This document shows positions 49,771 to 57,663 of a stretch of DNA of 64,000 nt, piece by piece; position 1 is the stretch's first letter; the number at the start of each line of letters is the position of its first letter. This DNA is from an uncultured Lachnospiraceae bacterium (GTDB lineage: Bacteria; Bacillota; Clostridia; Lachnospirales; Lachnospiraceae), in the NCBI GenBank assembly GCA_910584725.1, contig CAJUBE010000001.1, positions 62,001-126,000 on the forward strand, in the 5' to 3' direction. Position numbers and translations under genes: made by a program. The notes below the pieces were generated by a model. The model saw only the letters and a program-made list of their open reading frames with translations. It did no database searches and was not told the DNA's origin.

Positions 49771-50629
49771 TTGCAACCTCTACTATATACTGTCCGTAAG
49801 CAGTCTTCATAAGCGGCTCCGCCAGCTTGAGCAGCTGCTCCTTCGTGATAAAACCTCTCCTGTACGCAATCTCCTCAATGCAGGAAATATAAAGCCCCTG
49901 CCTCTTCTGAAACGCCGCCACGAAATCCGCGGCGTCGAGCAGCATGTCATGGCTGCCCGTATCCAGCCAGGCGAAACCGCGTCCAAGCGTTTCCACCCGC
50001 AGGGCTCCTCTCTGCAGGTATGCATTGTTAATGCTCGTAATCTCAATCTCCCCTCTGGCGGAGGGTTTTACATTCCTTGCAATCTCCACCACGTCGTTGT
50101 CATAAAAATACAGTCCCGGCACCGCGTAGTTGCTCTTCGGATGCTCCGGCTTCTCCTCGATGGACAGAGCCATGCCCTTCTCGTCAAACTCCACCACGCC
50201 ATACTCTCTCGGATCCCTCACATAGTAACCGAAGATGGTCGCGCCGCTCTCTCTGGCCGCCACTTCCTTAAGCACCTTGGAAAAGCTCTGCCCATAGAAA
50301 ATATTATCGCCCAGAATCAAAGCCACTCTGTCCGTCCCGATAAAATCCGCACCGATAATAAAAGCGTCGGCAAGTCCTCTCGGCTGTTCCTGCACCGCGT
50401 ACTCCATGCGGAGTCCGAGCTGCTCCCCCGTACCGAAAAGCTCCTCAAATACCGGAAGATCCCTTGGGGTGGAAATAAGCAGAATCTCCCTGATTCCCGC
50501 CAGCATCAAAATGGACAGTGGATAATAAATCATCGGTTTGTCATATACCGGCATGATCTGCTTGGAAACCGCCTTGGTCAAGGGATAGAGCCTTGTGCCC
50601 GAACCGCCCGCTAAAATAATTCCTTTCAT
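49760..50629 (-). CDS. rfbA: Glucose-1-phosphate thymidylyltransferase
   Basis: A 289-residue nucleotidyltransferase making dTDP-glucose from glucose-1-phosphate and dTTP, first step to dTDP-rhamnose. MKGIILAGGSGTRLYPLT is the nucleotide loop, KQIMPVYDKPMIYYPLS follows, then ALILGDNIFYGQSF with the metal Asp, FGYYVRDPREYGVVEFD and RGFAWLDTGSHDMLLDA. ATG 50629 follows CAGGAG. Linked to the downstream GH25 gene by overlap. Confidence 0.96.
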   Translation of the reverse strand: MKGIILAGGSGTRLYPLTKAVSKQIMPVYDKPMIYYPLSILMLAGIREILLISTPRDLPVFEELFGTGEQLGLRMEYAVQEQPRGLADAFIIGADFIGTDRVALILGDNIFYGQSFSKVLKEVAARESGATIFGYYVRDPREYGVVEFDEKGMALSIEEKPEHPKSNYAVPGLYFYDNDVVEIARNVKPSARGEIEITSINNAYLQRGALRVETLGRGFAWLDTGSHDMLLDAADFVAAFQKRQGLYISCIEEIAYRRGFITKEQLLKLAEPLMKTAYGQYIVEVANGL

Positions 50630-50680
50630 CGCTTTTCTCCTGTTCCTGAAATTTTTTCGTTATCGCCACAATTCTATCAA

Positions 50681-50698
50681 AGCCGCGCAAATACGGCT
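50681..50698 (-). terminator. Weak terminator-like hairpin after DUF4956 gene
   Basis: AGCCG/CGGCT stem with an 8-base loop shortly after the DUF4956 stop; only a short T-rich tail follows. Confidence 0.3.
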
Positions 50699-50708
50699 GT
50701 ATGATCGC

Positions 50709-51383
50709 TTAGAAGGTCACTTCCCCGTCGTGGTCCACCAGAGACGCCGAGGTGACGCTCTCCAAATCCATCAACTCCTCCACTAGACTGCCGCCCGCAC
50801 CGGTTTTGACCTCCACCGCCATATTCAACTTATCCTTCGTCAGATTGCGCGCCTTCACCTTGGACATGCCGCAATGCTTTTCCACAATCTCCATAATACG
50901 CCCTTCCGTCTTATAATCGGAGGCGTTCACCAGAAGGATCACCGCCGGCGCGCCGGACGGCGCCCTGTCAACTAATAATATTATCACAGTTATGACGATT
51001 GATGCAACTACCGCCACCACAGCGAAGCCCGCGCCGCATATGATGCCGACGCTGATCGACCAGAACAGAAACACCAGATCCATAGGGTCTTTGATGGCGG
51101 TGCGAAACCGCACAATCGACAGCGCGCCCACCATGCCGAGGGAAATTACGATGTTTGACTGGATCGTTAGGATTACCGCCGCCGTAATCACGGAAAGCGC
51201 GATCAGAGAGAGGTTGAAATTGCGGTTATAAAAGGCATTTTTATTAATGGCCTTATAAATCAAAAAAATGTAGGAGGAAATCAGTACCGTGATCAGCATA
51301 CATATCACAATCTGCGCCACATCAATCCGGACGGATGCATAGCCCTCCAAAAATGATTTTTTAAAAATATCGACAAAACTCAT
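50709..51383 (-). CDS. DUF4956 membrane protein
   Basis: About 224 residues with four membrane helices in the first 130, including the family signature VGALSIVRFRTAIKDPMDLV, then a soluble ferredoxin-like C-terminal domain. DUF4956 proteins are repeatedly encoded beside VTC-type polyphosphate polymerases; a channel or membrane partner role is inferred, not shown. Its ATG overlaps the stop of the VTC gene by four bases (ATGA), so the two are translationally coupled. GGAGGAGTGAGGG precedes the start. Confidence 0.85.
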   Translation of the reverse strand: MSFVDIFKKSFLEGYASVRIDVAQIVICMLITVLISSYIFLIYKAINKNAFYNRNFNLSLIALSVITAAVILTIQSNIVISLGMVGALSIVRFRTAIKDPMDLVFLFWSISVGIICGAGFAVVAVVASIVITVIILLVDRAPSGAPAVILLVNASDYKTEGRIMEIVEKHCGMSKVKARNLTKDKLNMAVEVKTGAGGSLVEELMDLESVTSASLVDHDGEVTF

Positions 51384-52117
51384 ACCCTCACTCCTCCGTA
51401 ACAATTATATTTTCGGCACAGATAATATTTGGAAAAGCTCGTCCACTGTAAAGAGTCAAGCGCCATCTGTTCTTTGATGTAGGCGGGCAGAAGCTCGTCC
51501 CACTTTACCTCCAGAATACTATTTCCCGTGCCAAGCACGCTCCGAAGAGGAATCTCCGGCTGCAGAAATCCCGCGATATCATTGGAGGAAGCGATACTGT
51601 CGTCAAAAGTCACCCGCACATTGCCCGCATCACACACAAAGGGCATACGGACATACTGCACGATCACCACCGGGCGCAGGCTTTTGAACCGCATCTGCGC
51701 GAACATGGCCGACTGCCTTGGCGATACCTCCCCGTCAGGCTCCGGAATCTCACCCGCCATAAATCGCTCACACTGGCCGCGCGTGATCGGGCAGGCGGTC
51801 TTTCGCGTCATCCCCCGCCGCTTTGCCTTACATTCCAGACTGATTCGGGAAGCATCACAGTTGTAAAAGCGTATGCGGTACTTTTCTCTCGGGTCGTCCC
51901 CGTTCTCATTTTCGTAAAAGCAATCGTCGTCCGGGCTGTCGAAGTAGAGACTGCGGATCAGATACGCCCCGTCCGCCCCCGCGTGGGCATCCCGCTCCAA
52001 AACGCCCTGCGCCCGAAGCTTAAGCACCGCCTTCTGCCCGGCATCTATCATATATTTATACTCATGTCTGTACTCTGTCACAGCTCCTGCACCCCGTCTT
52101 TTCCCTGCGTGAAACAC
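51380..52117 (-). CDS. VTC-domain polyphosphate polymerase-like protein
   Basis: A 245-residue soluble protein with the VTC tunnel fold, which in yeast makes polyphosphate from ATP. The basic and acidic residues lining the tunnel are visible: EYRHEYKYMID, IRSLYFDSPDDDCFYEN, KYRIRFYN, LECKAKRRGMTRKTACPI, RPVVIVQYVRMPF and ILEVKWDELLPAYI. GTG 52117 follows CGGGAGG. Whether bacterial members make polyphosphate or another anionic polymer is not settled. Its partner DUF4956 overlaps it by four bases. Confidence 0.86.
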   Translation of the reverse strand: MFHAGKRRGAGAVTEYRHEYKYMIDAGQKAVLKLRAQGVLERDAHAGADGAYLIRSLYFDSPDDDCFYENENGDDPREKYRIRFYNCDASRISLECKAKRRGMTRKTACPITRGQCERFMAGEIPEPDGEVSPRQSAMFAQMRFKSLRPVVIVQYVRMPFVCDAGNVRVTFDDSIASSNDIAGFLQPEIPLRSVLGTGNSILEVKWDELLPAYIKEQMALDSLQWTSFSKYYLCRKYNCYGGVRV

Positions 52118-52147
52118 CCTGCCTCCCGGTCAGTTATGCCGTTTTTT

Positions 52148-52164
52148 TTCCCGCCCTATGGCGG
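52148..52164. repeat. Fragment of the stop-codon repeat
   Basis: A short CCGCC-CTAT-GGCGG hairpin followed by AACGTCC matches the loop end of the repeat copy at 23.7 kb. It lies just past the stop of the Cthe_2159-like gene and seems to be a remnant. Confidence 0.4.
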
Positions 52165-52184
52165 AACGTCCTTCGCCGCGCTTC

Positions 52185-53144
52185 TCACTCTGCGATGTAG
52201 GCCGTCCCTGCCGTCCGCAGCTTCTCCTCCACCGCATTGACGCTATAGAGGCAGTGATACAGATACAGGTCGGAAGCCGCGCTGACGCCGTTCTGCCCCG
52301 CTATCACCGAGAGCGCGCCGCCGTTTATCTCTATGACACCCCTGTCATTTTCACCCTGATTTGCCGTGCGCAGCCCGTTTTTCTCACTCTCGATTTCTGC
52401 AGAGACGTTCTGCATGTAAATACCGTCGTTCCCCCGGATGCCGTCGCCTTTGGCCTGTACAGAGAGCGTACCATCCAACACTTTGATCCTGTCCTTGCCG
52501 CGGATGCCGTCCTCGTGACAGCCAAACACCCGAAGCGCGCCCTCCCCGTTGATGGTGAGGTCACAGACGCTGTAAAAGCAGGCCGGCGTCTCCTCATATC
52601 CCGTGTAATCCGGGGAATCCGAAAGCGCATTCTCCGTATCTGACACAAGCGTCACAACCGCCTTGGCCGCCTCCTGTATTTGAATCGCCGGGCCATTTGG
52701 CGAGGTAATCTCCACCCCGGCCAGATACAGATGCACCAGCTCATCCTCCTCCGCATCGACAATGACCTGTCCCTCCAGGCTGCCGGAAAGCCGGATGTCG
52801 CCGCCTGCTGCAAGGATCACCCTCCCGTTTTCAAAAGCATTCAGGTCAATCTGCTCCGCCTTTTCCATATCCTCCGGTTCCGTGCGCAGGTCGTGCTTCG
52901 TTCTGCGTTCCTGTCTCATCCGCGCCGACAGCCAGTCCGCATCCTGCTGCCCTGTCACGGCATCGGTCTCCGCCAGACCCGTCCCGCCGTCCTGCCCCGA
53001 CGAAGTCTGCTGCCCGTTTGCTGTATCCTGCCCTGCCGCCGCATTTTCCCCGGCACAGGCCGTAAGAAGCATGGCCGCAGACAGAGCCATGGCCGCGCAG
53101 GCCGCCCTGCCCCAGTGCCTTTCCGCCTTATCTATTTTCCTCAC
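52185..53144 (-). CDS. Cthe_2159-like carbohydrate-binding lipoprotein
   Basis: About 319 residues: a lipoprotein signal (ALSAAMLLTACAGE), a Gly/Gln/Thr-rich linker, and a right-handed beta-helix domain of the Cthe_2159 type (formerly DUF4353), with the repeated turns DGIRGKDRIKVLDG and GDGIRGNDGIYMQN and the family's ILAAGGDIRLSGSLEGQV. The prototype binds acidic polysaccharides. Proteins of this kind often occur with CotH and VTC genes, as here. The start is uncertain: GTG 53144 is close to its AGAGG, and TTG 53162 has GGAGG farther upstream. Confidence 0.78.
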   Translation of the reverse strand: MRKIDKAERHWGRAACAAMALSAAMLLTACAGENAAAGQDTANGQQTSSGQDGGTGLAETDAVTGQQDADWLSARMRQERRTKHDLRTEPEDMEKAEQIDLNAFENGRVILAAGGDIRLSGSLEGQVIVDAEEDELVHLYLAGVEITSPNGPAIQIQEAAKAVVTLVSDTENALSDSPDYTGYEETPACFYSVCDLTINGEGALRVFGCHEDGIRGKDRIKVLDGTLSVQAKGDGIRGNDGIYMQNVSAEIESEKNGLRTANQGENDRGVIEINGGALSVIAGQNGVSAASDLYLYHCLYSVNAVEEKLRTAGTAYIAE

Positions 53145-53178
53145 GCCTCTATTCTTCCACAATATGCCGACAGCCTCC

Positions 53179-53526
53179 TCATTCCGCTTTTCCTTTTCCG
53201 CCAAACAGCTTCCCCAAGCCGCGCTCAAAAACGCCGAGCCCTGCCGCCGCCAGAAGCGCCAGCGCGGCATAGCGGAACACAAAACTGATATCATAAATGG
53301 AATAATAAACCTCTTCGTTCGGATAGTCCGCGGAAAAACTGATGCTGACCGCTCCCTTCATCACATAAAACGCCGCGTACACCAGACAGGCGATGACAAG
53401 ATCATGCACCAGCCAGCACACGGCCGCCCTGCAGACGTCCTTCCAGTCCGCAAGCTCGTTCTCACCCGCCAGCTTCCATGTAACCATTCCCGGTACAAGC
53501 AGTAGTAAAATCGTAATACAAACCAT
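53179..53526 (-). CDS. Small membrane protein of unknown function
   Basis: A 115-residue protein with about three hydrophobic segments (residues 3-18, 33-58 and 82-100) and a basic, glycine-rich end (GLGKLFGGKGKAE). I do not recognise a family. ATG 53526 follows GACAGGAGG. It lies between CotH and the Cthe_2159-like gene in one operon and could be the membrane partner of either. Confidence 0.6.
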   Translation of the reverse strand: MVCITILLLLVPGMVTWKLAGENELADWKDVCRAAVCWLVHDLVIACLVYAAFYVMKGAVSISFSADYPNEEVYYSIYDISFVFRYAALALLAAAGLGVFERGLGKLFGGKGKAE

Positions 53527-53594
53527 AGATACCTCCTGTCAGAACCTTCCCCGACGTGTCTCACCGTGATTCCCGCCTTCCGCATTCCGGCCGT

Positions 53595-56486
53595 TTACTG
53601 CACCTTCTCCGGTGCAAATACCGCGCGCAGGCAGATCCCGTCCCGCGTCACGGGCGCCTCGATCGTCTCCTCGCCGGACTCGTAAGTCCCCTGCCATTCC
53701 ACAAAACACCAGCCTTCGTCCGGCACGGCCGTTGCCGTCACGGGATAGTCGGTGAAATAAGTCCCCCGCCACTCGCTGTCCTTCAAATCGGGGCTGATGG
53801 TATTCAACACAATCGTGCCGCCCTGCGCGTCCCCCTGCATCTGCCCATCCGACGTTTCCTTGAAAGAACCGTCTCCTATTTCTGACATATCTGTCATTTC
53901 TGACACATCTGTCACACAGATCGTCTGCAGCACAACTTCCCCGGTCTCCCCGGAAAGCCCCAAAGCCTCCGCAAAATACGGTACCGCATAATCCGCCCGC
54001 TTCTCGTAAAACTCGTCTATCACCCCGATGTTTTCCCAGAATGTGTCCAAAGTGTATCCGCCCTCATTAAATCGGTGATAGCTCTTCTCCATAGGCGACG
54101 CATAGCGAGCGGCCATCTCATATAGTTTATCATGAACATCCTGATACGCAAAGTTTTTATTTACCATATCCATGAAAGTCAGGCCAAACTGCCGCCGGAA
54201 CGACGCATTTTCGATCAGACCTGACATTAGCGGCGTCGTCAGCGGGGCGCCGAACCAGTGCGATTCCTCGGAAAAAGGATTGGATGCGTAAGTACCCATG
54301 CCTTCCTCGTAAATGCCCGTGGACTCGTCCGTATCGTACACGCCCCAGCGCCATCTGCCGTCCCTGTATTCCTCCGCCCCCGCCTTTTCCTCTTCGGTTC
54401 CCACCGTTTTCGCTGCGTCTTCACCGGTTTTCCCGGCTTCCGCCTCCAAAGCCCCGGCCTTCTCCCTGCTCCGCCAACAGCACAGATTGTTCAGCGGCCA
54501 GTCCGTATTGGCAATATAGATTTCAAAGCAGTAGTGGTCGATCAAGCTCTGGATATCCAACATCCCGCCGATCTCTTCATAGGCCTTTGCCTCAGATAAA
54601 TCCTCCCGCTGCGCATAGGACACCAGATCCTCATAAAGCGCCAGATCCTCATCCCGCCCTACCGATACGCGGTTATCCTGCTTCACCACAATAACCTCGT
54701 CCTCGGAAAGCCCGTATCTCTCTTCAAAGTATCCCGCGCCAAAGCGCGCCTGCAGATTATAGAGTCCCCAGTATTCCCCGTTTAAAAACACGGCGCAGGG
54801 CTCTCCCGGCTGGATCGCTATGTCCCGGTCCGCCACAAGCGACTGGTTGAACACATCCCGCAGCATGGTCACATTGGTGTCGATGGATCCTGAAGTCCGC
54901 AGCATCTTTGACCGCAGTCCCAGCGGGTCTTCTCCGTACTCCTCCCGGGCGTAAAAATTAAATCCCTTCTGCCGCAGATTTCTGGACGATCCGCCGCGCA
55001 CCCTGACGCCGATCCGCTCCTCTCCGAGCAGCTTCTTTTCCGCATCAAACAAAGACACCGTAACCGGCCTTTCCTTTGTCTTATCGGGATGTGTATAGTT
55101 TGCCATAAAGGAACGCCAGGCCACGCTCCCGTAATCCCATGAACGCCCCTCCTCCCGGTATTCCTCCTGCTTCCGATAATTCCTGTAATTCACCAGCCAT
55201 TCCCGATAGTCATTTCCCAGCATATAAATGCCGCGGTTCTCGGAAAAGAAATCCTCCGGCGTCACAGTCAGAGACAGTATCTCAACTCCCTCATATCCCG
55301 CCTTTTTCTCAAAGCCTACAAAATATACCGCCGACGCGGTTTCACTGACCTCTCCCGCCTCATTGACCGCGGCCGCCTTCACCACCGTACCCTTGTCAAT
55401 GCGGTTCTTTGGCCGATAATCTCCGTCCCGCGAAATGCCTTCGATGTTGGCATAGCAGTTTTCCCTGCCGCTGCCGTCCTCTATGAGAAGCGGCTCCTCG
55501 TAAAGCGCCGCTTCCGCCGTCGGTTCGGTTCCGTCCGTGGTATAGTAGATGCGCTGTCCCTCCGCCGCCGACAGGGAGAGCGCAAAAGGCTCTTGGTAAA
55601 AACCGCTCTCTGCCGAAAAGGAAGGCGCCTCCAGCGTGGGAATCACATGGGCCGTCAGGTTTTCATTGCTCTCCCCCGGACTGCCGTTTTTGACAACGCG
55701 CCATGTGTCCCGCCCGTCCTTCTCTCTGGCATAGGAGACGTCCGTCGTCAGGCGCGGCACCTCCACCCTGTCCACCGTATGCCCGCTGCTGTCCGCGAGC
55801 GTCAGCGTCTCACCCGCTTCATTCAGCCGGAATCCCAGATGATAACTGCTTTCCCCGCTCTCCTCGTCCACAGTCCGTCCCTCGCAGCCATCCGCAAAGA
55901 ACAGAAGATACGAGCGCGGCCCGATCTCCGCCTGCTCCAGACGGGCTTTTTCCGAAAGCGTCTCTTCCTCCGTCAGATACCATCCGTCCAGCGATACCGC
56001 TGTAAAGGACGGATTATATAATTCGATATAGTCGCTGCTTTTTCCCCTGTCGTCCAGCGCAAGGCTCAGATTATGGGCGCAGACCTCGTTAATCACGACA
56101 TGGCGGCCCGCGTAATCGTCGTAGGCGATTCCGGTGAGCAGAACTGCCCACAGAACGGTAAATACAAGCAGAATCTTCCGCCCGTCAACCGCCGCACCAA
56201 ATCTCCCTCGCCGCCCGAACAACCCCAGAACAAACGAGAAGCCGTATGTCCCCACAAAGCAGAAGACATACAGCAACAGGTTTGCATTATATGGCAGGGA
56301 AAAAACGGCGCTGCCAAAAAGAGCGTACAGCATACCGGAAACGACGGCAAGAATCAGCAGCGCATAACAGAGCGTATCCACCGTAAGCTGCAGCCGGTTC
56401 CGCTTTTCCCTGTTCCCGCATCGCAGGGCGGCCGCTATAAAACCCGGCACGATAAATAAAATAACACACGATACGAATTGCCTCAT
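53595..56486 (-). CDS. CotH-kinase-like surface protein with lamin-tail domain
   Basis: A 963-residue protein with about four N-terminal membrane helices (1-125), a lamin-tail domain (about 128-265; HVVINEVCAHNLSLALDD), a chitobiase-C-like Ig domain (about 275-390; GQRIYYTTDGTEPTAEAALY) and a CotH kinase domain (about 400-830). CotH proteins are atypical protein kinases of the spore coat and cellulosome-related systems. Here GVRVRGGSSRNLRQKGF, NVTMLRDVFNQS, YWGLYNLQARFGAGYF, VKQDNRVSVG and RWGVYDTDESTG carry the expected residues. A Lys/Glu/Ala-rich insert and a beta-rich end follow. The kinase lies on the outer face, so ATP access is an open question. Nine bases after rfbB. Confidence 0.85.
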   Translation of the reverse strand: MRQFVSCVILFIVPGFIAAALRCGNREKRNRLQLTVDTLCYALLILAVVSGMLYALFGSAVFSLPYNANLLLYVFCFVGTYGFSFVLGLFGRRGRFGAAVDGRKILLVFTVLWAVLLTGIAYDDYAGRHVVINEVCAHNLSLALDDRGKSSDYIELYNPSFTAVSLDGWYLTEEETLSEKARLEQAEIGPRSYLLFFADGCEGRTVDEESGESSYHLGFRLNEAGETLTLADSSGHTVDRVEVPRLTTDVSYAREKDGRDTWRVVKNGSPGESNENLTAHVIPTLEAPSFSAESGFYQEPFALSLSAAEGQRIYYTTDGTEPTAEAALYEEPLLIEDGSGRENCYANIEGISRDGDYRPKNRIDKGTVVKAAAVNEAGEVSETASAVYFVGFEKKAGYEGVEILSLTVTPEDFFSENRGIYMLGNDYREWLVNYRNYRKQEEYREEGRSWDYGSVAWRSFMANYTHPDKTKERPVTVSLFDAEKKLLGEERIGVRVRGGSSRNLRQKGFNFYAREEYGEDPLGLRSKMLRTSGSIDTNVTMLRDVFNQSLVADRDIAIQPGEPCAVFLNGEYWGLYNLQARFGAGYFEERYGLSEDEVIVVKQDNRVSVGRDEDLALYEDLVSYAQREDLSEAKAYEEIGGMLDIQSLIDHYCFEIYIANTDWPLNNLCCWRSREKAGALEAEAGKTGEDAAKTVGTEEEKAGAEEYRDGRWRWGVYDTDESTGIYEEGMGTYASNPFSEESHWFGAPLTTPLMSGLIENASFRRQFGLTFMDMVNKNFAYQDVHDKLYEMAARYASPMEKSYHRFNEGGYTLDTFWENIGVIDEFYEKRADYAVPYFAEALGLSGETGEVVLQTICVTDVSEMTDMSEIGDGSFKETSDGQMQGDAQGGTIVLNTISPDLKDSEWRGTYFTDYPVTATAVPDEGWCFVEWQGTYESGEETIEAPVTRDGICLRAVFAPEKVQ

Positions 56487-56495
56487 ATCACACCT

Positions 56496-57578
56496 TTACT
56501 TCGACTGGTACATTTCCTCATAATACTTCTGGTAATCGCCGTTTGTCACATTTTTCATCCAGTCCTCATGGGCGAAATACCACTCGATCGTGCGGCGGAT
56601 GCCATCCTTAAACATGGTCTCCGGCTCCCATCCGATCTCCTCGCGGATCTTGTCCGGCGCGATGGCATAGCGCCTGTCGTGTCCCTTGCGGTCCTCCACA
56701 TAGGTGATCAGCTCCTCCGTCAGATGCGCTCTCCTCGCATCCGTCTCCGGAAGCATGTCCCGAAGCGTCTCTATGATAATCTTCACAATCTCAATGTTCT
56801 GTTTCTCATTGTGGCCGCCCACATTGTAAGTCTCGAAAAGCCGTCCCTTCTCCTGCACCATGTCGATGGCCTTGGCGTGATCCTCCACATAGAGCCAGTC
56901 GCGCACATTTTTCCCGTCCCCGTAGACCGGCAGCTTCTTTCCATGCAGCGCGTTATTGATAATCAGGGGGATCAACTTCTCCGGAAACTGATAAGGCCCG
57001 TAATTGTTGGAGCAGTTGGTAATGTTGGCCGGGAAATGGTAGGTGTCCATATACGCCTTCACCAGCATGTCCGAGCCTGCCTTGCTGGCGGAATAGGGGC
57101 TGTGCGGCGCGTAGGGCGTGGTTTCATAAAAATAGCCGCCGTCATCGTCGAGAGACCCGTACACCTCATCGGTGGACACATGCAGGAAGCGCTTGTCCTC
57201 CTTAAAGCTGCCGTCGGGAAGCTCCCAGGCCGCCTTCGCGCAGTTTAACATCACCGCAGTGCCGTACACGTTGGTCTGCACGAACACCTCGGGATTTTTG
57301 ATGCTTCTGTCCACATGACTTTCCGCCGCGAAATGAACGACCCTGTCGATGTCGTTTTCAGCAAAAATTTTCTCGATCGCCTCCTTGTCGCAGATATCCG
57401 CCTTGATGAAGGTGTAGTTGTCTTTTGTTTCCACCTCTTTCAAATTTTCCGGGTTGCCCGCATAGGTCAGCGCGTCCACATTGATGATACGGATCGTGTC
57501 GCCGTACTTTTTAAACATATAATGAATGTAGTTGGAGCCGATAAAGCCCGCACCGCCCGTTACCAGATATGTTTTCAT
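56496..57578 (-). CDS. rfbB: dTDP-glucose 4,6-dehydratase
   Basis: A 360-residue short-chain dehydrogenase, second step of dTDP-rhamnose synthesis. NAD site VTGGAGFIGSNYIHYMF, substrate region HFAAESHVDRSI, active STDEVYGSL with Asp-Glu, and SPYSASKAGSDML containing the YxxxK pair. ATG 57578 follows GGAGGCAGAGGG. The adjoining CotH gene begins 9 bases after its stop. A promoter candidate lies just upstream. Confidence 0.96.
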   Translation of the reverse strand: MKTYLVTGGAGFIGSNYIHYMFKKYGDTIRIINVDALTYAGNPENLKEVETKDNYTFIKADICDKEAIEKIFAENDIDRVVHFAAESHVDRSIKNPEVFVQTNVYGTAVMLNCAKAAWELPDGSFKEDKRFLHVSTDEVYGSLDDDGGYFYETTPYAPHSPYSASKAGSDMLVKAYMDTYHFPANITNCSNNYGPYQFPEKLIPLIINNALHGKKLPVYGDGKNVRDWLYVEDHAKAIDMVQEKGRLFETYNVGGHNEKQNIEIVKIIIETLRDMLPETDARRAHLTEELITYVEDRKGHDRRYAIAPDKIREEIGWEPETMFKDGIRRTIEWYFAHEDWMKNVTNGDYQKYYEEMYQSK

Positions 57579-57620
57579 GATTTGCCCTCTGCCTCCTTGT
57601 AAAATCCTTTTCTTCCTGTT

Positions 57621-57650
57621 ATATTACCCACAAAACGGCCTGAAATGCAA
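57621..57650 (-). promoter_or_regulatory. Promoter candidate for rfbB and the CotH cassette
   Basis: Minus strand: -35 TTGCAT (57645-57650), 18-base spacer, -10 TAATAT (57621-57626). Confidence 0.45.
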
Positions 57651-57663
57651 GCGTCCTTTTGCC

